DNA of 64,000 nt from Ignavibacteriota bacterium. GTDB lineage: Bacteria; Bacteroidota; Ignavibacteria; Ignavibacteriales; Melioribacteraceae. The first letter of the stretch is position 1; the number at the start of each line of letters is the position of its first letter. Where the stretch lies: positions 620,001 to 684,000 of the forward strand of contig JADJWT010000001.1 in assembly GCA_016716225.1 (NCBI GenBank), read 5' to 3'. Shown here in pieces: positions 36,077-43,934 of this stretch. The translations under genes were made by a program, and so were the position numbers. The notes below the pieces were generated by a model. That model worked only from the letters and a program-made list of their open reading frames with translations. It had not been told where the DNA came from and made no database searches.

Positions 36077-37030
36077 TTAAGAGTAATGTTTTAAAAAGTA
36101 CTCTTCAATATCTAGCTTAGTTTTTTTGACTCTTTTTTTTATACCCTTTTCAAGTTCTTGATAATCACTTCTTGTTATATCAATTTTCAAATAGTTATTT
36201 AAATTTAATAAACAATTTTTCAAGTGGTATTTTTGCTGTGAAGTGTAAGCATCTAAATTAAAATGTTTGATTATTTCAGAGACACCAATTTTTTCTAAAC
36301 CTACTGAAGCAAGATATGATTTAAGAATTTTAGGTGTAACTAAAGGTATTTTACTAAGTTCTATATTTATATTATCAGTTGGCATTTTTTTAATTCTCAT
36401 AAATATATGTTGATAATGATCTATTAACAAATCAAGAAATTCTTTTTCATATAAATTTTCAACTGTAATTTTTTCCCCTTTAAGTTTTAAACTTTGTTTT
36501 AGACCTTTCATAAATCTGAGTTCATATCTTAATACACTATAATTATCATTTATTTCAACATTTTCTTTTTTTTCTTTTATTTCTTTTAATTTGTCATAAA
36601 AACATAATTCACTTGAGTTATTTCTGAAATAAAGTGTTTCTCCAATAGTATCTCTTCTAAAAAATTTAAGTGAGTTCAATCCAGACAAATAGCTTTGAAT
36701 ATTTTTTTTTACATTAAAATTTTTAGCAATATCAATTCTATAAATATTCAAATCTGCTGCGTGTTTATTTAGTGCTGACTGTAGATTATCTAATGCTTTT
36801 ATTAATCCAGCTGTTGAAAGACTTTTAAAATTTGTGTCCAAGTGAAATCTGGTCAAACTTCCCTTCACATATGTACAATATTCATTTCCACTAATTTTTA
36901 AATTTTTTAACCAATAGCAATTATTTTTTATGTCTTCCTTCAATTCTGAAGTAAATGGAATCTCATCAATAAATTTATCTATTGGGGTTATTATGTATAA
37001 ACCTATTGTATCAATCATTTTTTCCTCCAT
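36077..37030 (-). CDS. Replication-initiation-like protein (phage/plasmid gene II/X type)
   Basis: 317 residues. The order of segments (TIGLYIITP, then YVKGSLTRFHLDTNFKSLS, LNIYRIDIAKNFNVKKNIQSYL, then TLYFRNNSSELCFYDKLKE, and NYSVLRYELRF) resembles the gene II/X replication proteins of filamentous phages and small Bacteroidota elements. Those nick DNA to start rolling-circle replication. The catalytic tyrosine was not assigned. It overlaps the upstream HTH gene by a few bases, so they are co-translated. The family call is from pattern memory. Confidence 0.55.
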   Translation of the reverse strand: MEEKMIDTIGLYIITPIDKFIDEIPFTSELKEDIKNNCYWLKNLKISGNEYCTYVKGSLTRFHLDTNFKSLSTAGLIKALDNLQSALNKHAADLNIYRIDIAKNFNVKKNIQSYLSGLNSLKFFRRDTIGETLYFRNNSSELCFYDKLKEIKEKKENVEINDNYSVLRYELRFMKGLKQSLKLKGEKITVENLYEKEFLDLLIDHYQHIFMRIKKMPTDNINIELSKIPLVTPKILKSYLASVGLEKIGVSEIIKHFNLDAYTSQQKYHLKNCLLNLNNYLKIDITRSDYQELEKGIKKRVKKTKLDIEEYFLKHYS

Positions 37031-37281
37031 TTTTCATTAGTGATATAAGATAGTGCTCTATCTGCTAACTCATTTTGTGAACTAATTTTATTACTTAATG
37101 CCCATGCATCTAAATCACTTTTTACAAAATAAATTAATTTGCCTCCAGGTTTGAAATATGAAATCTGTTTTTGATGGGTTAACTTATAAAGATATGATTC
37201 TGAAATATCTAAGTAAGAAACAGCTTGTTTGAAAGTTAAAAACAAAGTATCATTTTTATTGTTAGCCATTTTAAACTCCAA
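37015..37281 (-). CDS. Excisionase-like helix-turn-helix DNA-binding protein
   Basis: 88 residues. LTFKQAVSYLDISESYLYKL is a MerR/excisionase-type (HTH_17) helix-turn-helix, followed by the wing KLIYFVKSDLDAWAL. In integrative elements such proteins assist excision or control the rep gene. It overlaps the start of the replication-protein gene (16 bp) and is downstream of the integrase and the 247-residue gene. Confidence 0.75.
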   Translation of the reverse strand: MEFKMANNKNDTLFLTFKQAVSYLDISESYLYKLTHQKQISYFKPGGKLIYFVKSDLDAWALSNKISSQNELADRALSYITNEKWRKK

Positions 37282-37350
37282 TGTTATTAAAAAATCTTAA
37301 CAACAATTTTGTGGTTCAAAATGCTGATTTCAATTAGTCTTAAGTTATTA

Positions 37351-38094
37351 CTAATTATTTGATAGAAGGGAAATTATATCATTTGCTAATGTGTTGATTT
37401 TCTCTGAATGAAGCTTATTTTGAGTACTTGCTATACTCAGTCTTGCGTTAGAATATTTTTTTTTATTAATGTCAATAAAATTTTCTGTTAATATTACATA
37501 TCCTTTATTGTCCTGGTCAAAAAAATTTTCTTTGATAAAATTTTTAATTGAAAGCATTTCAAATAATACAACAAGCAATCTCTGTGATGATTTCCATATA
37601 ATAAAATTACTTTTTATATTTTTTTTATTTTCTAATTGACTACCATTTGAAATTTGAAAATGATTTATAAAGTTCTTTGATGAACATTTTTCTATTAAAT
37701 CTTTATCAATTAAAATATTGAAAAAACTATTTAGTTTTTCTAATTTTGAAATCCAAACTATTTTTCTTGTTTCTATGTTAAAATTATTCTGATCTATACT
37801 TTGATTATTATCTATTATACTTTTGAATAATTCATACTCTTTCTTTATCTCATTCTTTTCAAACTTAACAATTTCTAAAAGTAAAGTCTCTGAAATAACA
37901 AATGTCTCATCATTTTCAATAAATTCATGAGCAGCATTATTCAATCTGTTTTTTAATGTAATATTTTTTGTAATAAAATTAAAATAATCTGGTTTACATT
38001 TCAATTTCACAATATCAATATCAATCAATAATTGAGTGTATTCAATTAATTTCTTTATTAAATCATTATCATTATTTTTCAAAGTTTTTTTCAT
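37351..38094 (-). CDS. Element protein of unknown function, faintly RteC-like
   Basis: 247 residues, lysine/asparagine rich, mostly helical. The middle (KIVWISKLEKLNSFFNILIDKDLI followed by a second NFIIWKSSQRLLVVLFEML stretch) recalls the tryptophan-anchored helical repeats of RteC-type regulators of Bacteroides elements, but the match is weak. It lies 11 bp after the integrase stop on the same strand, implying co-expression. No catalytic motif was seen. Confidence 0.45.
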   Translation of the reverse strand: MKKTLKNNDNDLIKKLIEYTQLLIDIDIVKLKCKPDYFNFITKNITLKNRLNNAAHEFIENDETFVISETLLLEIVKFEKNEIKKEYELFKSIIDNNQSIDQNNFNIETRKIVWISKLEKLNSFFNILIDKDLIEKCSSKNFINHFQISNGSQLENKKNIKSNFIIWKSSQRLLVVLFEMLSIKNFIKENFFDQDNKGYVILTENFIDINKKKYSNARLSIASTQNKLHSEKINTLANDIISLLSNN

Positions 38095-38105
38095 TTATAA
38101 ATTTT

Positions 38106-39152
38106 TTACAAAAAATTAGGAATAGCATCAACAGCTTGTATTTTCTTTTTATCTATTATCTTAGCATAAATTTGAGTTGTCATAATATCTTTATGACCTA
38201 ATAACTTACTGACTGTATAAATATTTGCTCCATATGTCAATGCTAATGTGGCAAATGTATGCCTTGCTGAATGAAAAGAAATGTTTTTATTAATTCCTGC
38301 TGATTTCACCCATTTTTTAATTATAGAATTTTGATATGACTTTGATGGGAGATTAAACACTTTCATCATTGGTATTGGAATAATATTGTTTGATGAATTC
38401 TCAAATAAAAGTTTTTTTGCATCTTTGTGAAGTGGCAAATACTCAACATTATTAGTTTTAATTTGTCTAAACTCAATCTGATCATTTTTTATATTACCCC
38501 ATGTCAAATTTTTCACATCTGAAAACCTTAGTCCAGTATAACAAGAAAATAAAAATGCCCTTTTAGTTTCAGGAACTTTGCAATCAGTTTTAATTAATTT
38601 CTTTATATCATCATCAAGTAAAAATTCTCTTTTAACATCTTTCTTTGGTATATGATTTACTCTTTTCAATATATTATTATCAATTATTCCATCCTTCACA
38701 GCTTGATTAAACACAGTTGACAAATTTGCAAAATAATGATGAGCTGTATTTTGAGAAACCTTTGATAATAAATAATTTTTATATTCTTCCAACCACTCAA
38801 CTGTCACCTGATTAAATCTAATTTTGCCATTAGTAAATTGCTTAAGTTTTAGATATGAGTTTGTCCATGATGGTCTGTCTGGTGGTTTCAATTGTAGATT
38901 TTTTAAATAATATTCTACAAGATTTATCTTGGTTTTACTTTTATTTGGTAAATTATTGCTAGAATAAAAGTAATCTAACTTTCTTTGGTCTCTTATTGCT
39001 TCTGCTAGTTTTCTTTCCTCTTTATATTTGCTATTTTTCTCTCCAAGATCAATTTTTAAGAATTCAAACTTTTTCTTACCATTTAAATTATACTCTAAAT
39101 AAAAACTAGTTTTTCTACTCTTTAATTTTCTTTCTCTTAAAATTATACCCAT
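38106..39152 (-). CDS. Tyrosine recombinase (phage-type integrase) of the element
   Basis: 348 residues. A SAM-like core-binding domain (~75-165) is followed by a catalytic domain with R209 (YTGLRFSDV), K232, H294 and R297 (HSARHTF), H320 (LLGHKD) and nucleophile Y329 (TQIYAKI). It lies 139 bp from the att core at 39292. It presumably catalyses integration at the phosphatase 3' end. Confidence 0.92.
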   Translation of the reverse strand: MGIILRERKLKSRKTSFYLEYNLNGKKKFEFLKIDLGEKNSKYKEERKLAEAIRDQRKLDYFYSSNNLPNKSKTKINLVEYYLKNLQLKPPDRPSWTNSYLKLKQFTNGKIRFNQVTVEWLEEYKNYLLSKVSQNTAHHYFANLSTVFNQAVKDGIIDNNILKRVNHIPKKDVKREFLLDDDIKKLIKTDCKVPETKRAFLFSCYTGLRFSDVKNLTWGNIKNDQIEFRQIKTNNVEYLPLHKDAKKLLFENSSNNIIPIPMMKVFNLPSKSYQNSIIKKWVKSAGINKNISFHSARHTFATLALTYGANIYTVSKLLGHKDIMTTQIYAKIIDKKKIQAVDAIPNFL

Positions 39153-39272
39153 GATATAAAAATATTAGTTTCTAAAAAGTATCTAAAATTATTAAAATAA
39201 ATACTAATAAAAGAAAACAAAAGATATACTATTGTTTAATTTTAATTAAATTTTCAACTTTAATTTACACTT

Positions 39273-40382
39273 TTATTCACTTCTTTTCAATATTACAATA
39301 GAAAGATCATCATGTTTTTTTTCATTAGCTATAAATGTTTTAACGTTTTGTAATAATCTTTCCCCCACTTGCTGAGGTGAAAGTTGACTAGAAATTTTTA
39401 ATATTTTATAAATTCTTTCCGTGCCGAAAAATGTTCCGTTAAAATTTCTTGCTTCTGTAACTCCATCAGAAAATATTATTAAACTATTTCCAGATTCTAA
39501 ATTTATATTTTGTGTCGTAAATTTTGCAGAGTTTGATAAACCCAATGCTACATTGCCTTTTGGCAATATTTCAATTTCATTTTCTTTAAGAATTACCGGC
39601 GGTAAATGTCCCGCATTAAAGATTTCCAAATTACTTGAGTTTTCTTGAATTGAACAATAAACCATTGAAGCAAAACTATTTGGCAAAATATCTTTATGAA
39701 AAACTTTATTAATCTTTTCGCCAAATTCAGAAAGATTTGTCATATCCGGAGCAAAAGCTCTAACTATTGTTTGAAGTTTAGACATAAGCAATGCAGCAGC
39801 TAAACCTTTTCCGGAAACATCTGCAAGTGTAATTCCATATTTACTTTCACCGGTTTTTACAAAATCAACAAGATCACCGCCAACATCATTTGCGGGCTCT
39901 GTAAATAACCAAATTTTCCATCCAGCAACTTTTGGATTTTTATCCGACATTAACGCAACTTGCACAGATTTTCCAGCATTGAGTTCATCCTTTGCTAAAA
40001 GTTTATCTTTAAGCTCTAGCATCAAAATAAATAATATTATTATTCCGCCCAAAACACTTGTGTCGTAAGAAAAATTTACATTGTTTCCATTAAGTCCAAA
40101 ATTACCAGCTGAAACAAGAAATACAATTCCAAGAATTAAAAGTAATCTTCTAGTTGGATTTAATTTTAGCAAAAGATCTTTCAACATCCAACCGAGCATG
40201 TAGAAAAATCCTTTAAATTTTCCCATTCCGGTAAGCTGTTTTTTTCTTTCATCTGTAAGAAAAAATTCTTTTAGTTCAGAATAATCTTTAGAAATATTTG
40301 TACTAAAGCCGCCTTCCGAAATATCATTTTTTAATGTTTCGTATAATTTTTTTTCGCTAGGGTTTTTATAATTTTCATTCAT
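39273..40382 (-). CDS. SpoIIE/RsbU-type PP2C phosphatase with N-terminal membrane segments; integration target
   Basis: 369 residues. Two hydrophobic segments (~77-120: LLLILGIVFLVSAGNF and LGGIIILFILMLEL) anchor a C-terminal SpoIIE phosphatase domain with metal-binding acidic residues in NDVGGDLVD, TLADVSGKGLAAALL, IFSDGVTEA and HDDLSIVILK. It would dephosphorylate a serine/threonine phosphoprotein such as an anti-sigma antagonist. The last few codons after the att core (LKRSE, stop) come from the integrated element; the old tail LKKD lies at 32878. Confidence 0.88.
   Translation of the reverse strand: MNENYKNPSEKKLYETLKNDISEGGFSTNISKDYSELKEFFLTDERKKQLTGMGKFKGFFYMLGWMLKDLLLKLNPTRRLLLILGIVFLVSAGNFGLNGNNVNFSYDTSVLGGIIILFILMLELKDKLLAKDELNAGKSVQVALMSDKNPKVAGWKIWLFTEPANDVGGDLVDFVKTGESKYGITLADVSGKGLAAALLMSKLQTIVRAFAPDMTNLSEFGEKINKVFHKDILPNSFASMVYCSIQENSSNLEIFNAGHLPPVILKENEIEILPKGNVALGLSNSAKFTTQNINLESGNSLIIFSDGVTEARNFNGTFFGTERIYKILKISSQLSPQQVGERLLQNVKTFIANEKKHDDLSIVILKRSE
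39292..39307. other. Attachment-site core, proximal end of the element (in phosphatase gene)
   Basis: ATTACAATAGAAAGAT, the same 16 bases as 32894-32909. On the minus strand it encodes LSIVI of the conserved DDLSIV motif of the phosphatase, a region that is constrained and so makes a stable target. Confidence 0.82.
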
Positions 40383-40432
40383 TTTAATTTAACTTTTTAC
40401 TTAAGACGAATTTTACATTTTTAAGTTCGGTT

Positions 40433-43400
40433 TTAGATATCAATTTTATAAATAAGCATCAACTTTTTCATAAATGAAATTATTGATGTTAACATTTCTT
40501 CTGCAGTATTAAAATTATTTTCCATTTCCAATTTCATAGCATCATTATTTTGAACTAACTTTATTGATTTCGTGTATTCGGAAACTATGAATTCCATTAA
40601 AGTTGTAAATTTATTTTTATAAAAATCTTCGTTATCACCTTTGGGTAAAATCATGGTTACTTTTTTTCGGGTAATTATAATTCTTTCAAACTGAGCGAAT
40701 GAAGCATAGAATCTTAAAATTGCAGTCAAAATTAATCTTTCAACAATTACCGGAAATTTTCCAAATTTATCTTGAAGTTCATCTTTAATTTCATCAAGTT
40801 CATCAATTTTAATCATAGAAAACAACGCTTGATAAAAACTTAGTCTATCTGACTGATCCGGCATAAATGATTTCGGAATTCCGATTTCAAAATATGTATC
40901 GATAGTTGGCTCCGATCTTTGCTGATGTTTAGGAAGATTTTTGAAAACATCTTTAAATTCATTTTCTTTTAATTCTGAAACAGCTTCATCAAGTAATTTC
41001 ACATACAAATCAAAACCAACTGTATCAATTGTTCCGGATTGCTCAGTTCCCAATAAATTTCCAGCCCCACGAATTTCTAAATCACGCATTGCCAAATTAA
41101 ATCCGCCGCCAAGTTCTGTTGATTCTTCAATAGCTTGCAATCTTCTTACTGCTTTTTGATTTAAAGTATTTAAAGACGGAACTAGAAAATAACTATATGC
41201 TTGTCGGTCTGATCTTCCAACTCTTCCGCGCAATTGATGAAGTTCTGCCAAACCAAATCTATCTGCACGATTTATTATAATTGTATTTACATTTGGAATG
41301 TCCAATCCGCTTTCAATTATTTTTGTAGAAATTAAAACATCAGCTTCTTTATTCATAAAGCTGTAAATTACACTCTCAAGCTGAGCCGGTTTTAATTGCC
41401 CGTGTGCAACTAAAATTTTTATTTGTGGAATATGCTTGTGTAAATACTGCGCAATTTTTTCAATCGATTGAACACGATCGTGAACAAAATAAATTTGACC
41501 TTTTCTTTTTAATTCGTCCAAAATCCATTCTCTAATTTTTACTATATCAAAGGTTTCTACTTTAGTATAAATTGGTTGGCGATTTGGCGGAGGCGTTGCA
41601 ATTATTGATAAATCGCGTGCTCCAAGCAAAGATAAATTTAATGTTCTGGGAATTGGTGTTGCGGTTAAAGTTAGAGTATCAACATTAACTCTAATTTGAC
41701 GAAGCTTCTCTTTTGCCATTACACCAAAACGATGTTCTTCATCAATTATCAATAATCCCAAATTGTTGAATTTAATATCTTTTGATAAAAGCCGGTGTGT
41801 GCCAATTACAATATCAACTTTTCCTTCAGCAAGTTCTTTAATAATTTCTGTTTGTTTTGTTTTACTTGCAAACCTTGAAAGTACTGCTACTTTAACCGGA
41901 AATTGTGAAAGCCGATCTTTAAAAGTATTATAGTGTTGCTCTGCTAAAATTGTTGTGGGAACCAACATTCCAACTTGTTTTCCATCGCTAACAGCTTTAA
42001 ATGCTGCACGAATTGCAACTTCGGTTTTACCAAATCCCACATCACCGCAAACGAGTCGATCCATCGGATTTTCTTGCTCCATATCATATTTTACTTCGTC
42101 TGTAACTTTTGCTTGATCCGGAGTTGGCTCATATAAAAATGATGCTTCCAATTCTCTTTGCCAAACTGTATCACTTGAAAAAGCAAAACCTTGTGCAGCT
42201 TTTCTTTGTGCATATAATTTTATTAAATCTCTTGCAGCTTCTTTAATTTTTGTTTTTACTTTTTTCTTTGTTGCGCGCCACTCACCACTTCCAAGTGTAG
42301 TAAGCTTAGGAGGAATTTTATCACCGGAAGAATATTTTTTTACCAGCGATAAATAATTCATATTTAAATAAACTACTCCACCTTCTGCATATAATATTTT
42401 TATTGTTTCTTGTTCTACCATACCGATTTTTATCGTTTCTAATCCGACGTATTTCCCAATTCCAAAATTTTCATGAACAATAAAATCACCAATTTTTAAT
42501 GATGCAAATTCTTTTATCCGCGATTTTTTAAGTATTTGTTTCTTAGAAATTTTTGTTCGGTATGGTTTATTAAATGTTTCGTAATCCGTTAAAATTAAAA
42601 TTCTTTCATCGGATATTAGAAATCCCTCTTTAATTGCAAACACTTTAATTTTAACAATTTCCAATTCCAGCAAGCGTTTCAGCTCTTCGTTGAAACTTGA
42701 TAAAAGCTCAAACAATCTTCTTCCTTGAATTTCATTTTCTGCTGTTATGAATATTTTATAATTCTGATCAGCAAAATCTTGAAGTGTTTTAAACAACAAA
42801 GTAAAATTTGAATTTATAACCGGTGCATGTTTTAATTTTAATTTAATATTATTTTCTTTGCTACCAAATAAATCTTCAACAATCCAAAAAACTTTTTCAT
42901 CAAATAATTTTTCCAGAGAAATTTGCTCATCATAATTGAAATCATATTTTACAATTTGTGATTTGTTATTTTCAAGCAGTTCCGATTTTAATTCTTCATC
43001 TAAATCATTCTCGTATATTTCATTTTTCTCTTTCTCTTCATTATTTAAATTTTCCAAATCATAAATATTTGCAAATACTATTGGCGAGTTTAGATAATTA
43101 AAAATATTATTAGTATATGATGAATTTTGATTATCTAAAAATGAAGCTAGCGTAATGCTTTCAACTTTATTTGATGAACGTTGACTTTCCGGATCAAACA
43201 ATCTTATTGATTCTAAAAAATCTCCATCATACTCAAGTCTACACGGATGTTCTTCACTGTATGACCAAAAATCAATTATTGATCCTCTAACAGAAAAACT
43301 TCCGGGATCAACAACAGCTTTTTCGCTGTTGTAATTTATTGAATTTAAATATTCTACTAATTCATCGTATGTAATTTCAGAACCGATTTCTATTTTGGTT

Positions 43401-43855
43401 GTACTTTTTTCTATTATTTCTATTGAAGGAAGTTTTATTTTCAGAATATCATAGGTGGCAATTATTAAAAATGAATCTTTATTTTTTATTGCAGTTAATT
43501 TTTCTTGAATGGTTTCTATTTCAATTTCATCAATAGCAATAATTTTTTCGGATAATCCTAAAATTGTTAATTCAACATTTACTTCATTAACCAATTGCCG
43601 CGAAGGTAAAAGAACAAGAATCTGTTTTTCTTTTTTACTTAGCAGAGAAATTGCGATTGATTTTGATGAGCCGGATAGAGGTGAAGTATAAATGATATTT
43701 TGATTTTCTTTTTTCCGGTGAATTTCTGAAATGAAATTTCTAAAAATATTTAATTCGGATAATTCTGATAAAAAATTTTCTGTCATAATGTTTAAATGGA
43801 ATTTACCCTTCCTCACAAATAAATGCGGGAATTGATTAATTGGAAATTTTAGCAA
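40433..43855 (-). CDS. mfd: Transcription-repair coupling factor Mfd
   Basis: A long Mfd (1140 residues as annotated). UvrB-like N-terminal region, RNA-polymerase-interaction/TRCF domain (LKIGDFIVHENFGIGKYVG), superfamily 2 helicase with Walker A GDVGFGKTEVAIRAA, DEEHRFGV box and the TATPIPRTL motif, then a C-terminal TRCF domain. It removes stalled RNA polymerase at DNA lesions and recruits UvrA. The first 23 residues look non-homologous; the ATG at 43786 (MTENFLSEL) is a better start. It is divergent from the Lon-family gene. Confidence 0.93.
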   Translation of the reverse strand: MLKFPINQFPHLFVRKGKFHLNIMTENFLSELSELNIFRNFISEIHRKKENQNIIYTSPLSGSSKSIAISLLSKKEKQILVLLPSRQLVNEVNVELTILGLSEKIIAIDEIEIETIQEKLTAIKNKDSFLIIATYDILKIKLPSIEIIEKSTTKIEIGSEITYDELVEYLNSINYNSEKAVVDPGSFSVRGSIIDFWSYSEEHPCRLEYDGDFLESIRLFDPESQRSSNKVESITLASFLDNQNSSYTNNIFNYLNSPIVFANIYDLENLNNEEKEKNEIYENDLDEELKSELLENNKSQIVKYDFNYDEQISLEKLFDEKVFWIVEDLFGSKENNIKLKLKHAPVINSNFTLLFKTLQDFADQNYKIFITAENEIQGRRLFELLSSFNEELKRLLELEIVKIKVFAIKEGFLISDERILILTDYETFNKPYRTKISKKQILKKSRIKEFASLKIGDFIVHENFGIGKYVGLETIKIGMVEQETIKILYAEGGVVYLNMNYLSLVKKYSSGDKIPPKLTTLGSGEWRATKKKVKTKIKEAARDLIKLYAQRKAAQGFAFSSDTVWQRELEASFLYEPTPDQAKVTDEVKYDMEQENPMDRLVCGDVGFGKTEVAIRAAFKAVSDGKQVGMLVPTTILAEQHYNTFKDRLSQFPVKVAVLSRFASKTKQTEIIKELAEGKVDIVIGTHRLLSKDIKFNNLGLLIIDEEHRFGVMAKEKLRQIRVNVDTLTLTATPIPRTLNLSLLGARDLSIIATPPPNRQPIYTKVETFDIVKIREWILDELKRKGQIYFVHDRVQSIEKIAQYLHKHIPQIKILVAHGQLKPAQLESVIYSFMNKEADVLISTKIIESGLDIPNVNTIIINRADRFGLAELHQLRGRVGRSDRQAYSYFLVPSLNTLNQKAVRRLQAIEESTELGGGFNLAMRDLEIRGAGNLLGTEQSGTIDTVGFDLYVKLLDEAVSELKENEFKDVFKNLPKHQQRSEPTIDTYFEIGIPKSFMPDQSDRLSFYQALFSMIKIDELDEIKDELQDKFGKFPVIVERLILTAILRFYASFAQFERIIITRKKVTMILPKGDNEDFYKNKFTTLMEFIVSEYTKSIKLVQNNDAMKLEMENNFNTAEEMLTSIISFMKKLMLIYKIDI

Positions 43856-43934
43856 ATCAAATTTACTATAAATTGAAATAAACTTTTTGGTTATATTTTA
43901 ATAAATAAATTATTCATTTATTGTTGGCATATTT

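Larger units (their letters stand above)
32894..39307. mobile_element. 6.4-kb integrative element carrying a restriction-modification system
   Basis: Bounded by a 16-bp direct repeat and integrated in the 3' coding end of a SpoIIE-type phosphatase gene. Contents from the right: tyrosine recombinase (next to its att site), unknown 247-residue protein, excisionase-like HTH, gene II/X-like replication protein, a ~660-bp non-coding stretch, restriction endonuclease and divergent DNA methyltransferase. No conjugation or capsid genes are visible, so it is a small integrative or mobilisable element. By eye it contains only three CG dinucleotides (32913, 36760, 37446), unlike both flanks. Confidence 0.85.

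Noticed and set aside
32894..39307. Element as a complete filamentous prophage
   Set aside because: A gene II/X-like replication protein is present, but no coat, assembly or secretin genes are seen.
43786..43855. First 23 codons of the long mfd frame
   Set aside because: They do not look like the start of Mfd; the ATG at 43786 is the more likely start, although no strong ribosome site marks either.
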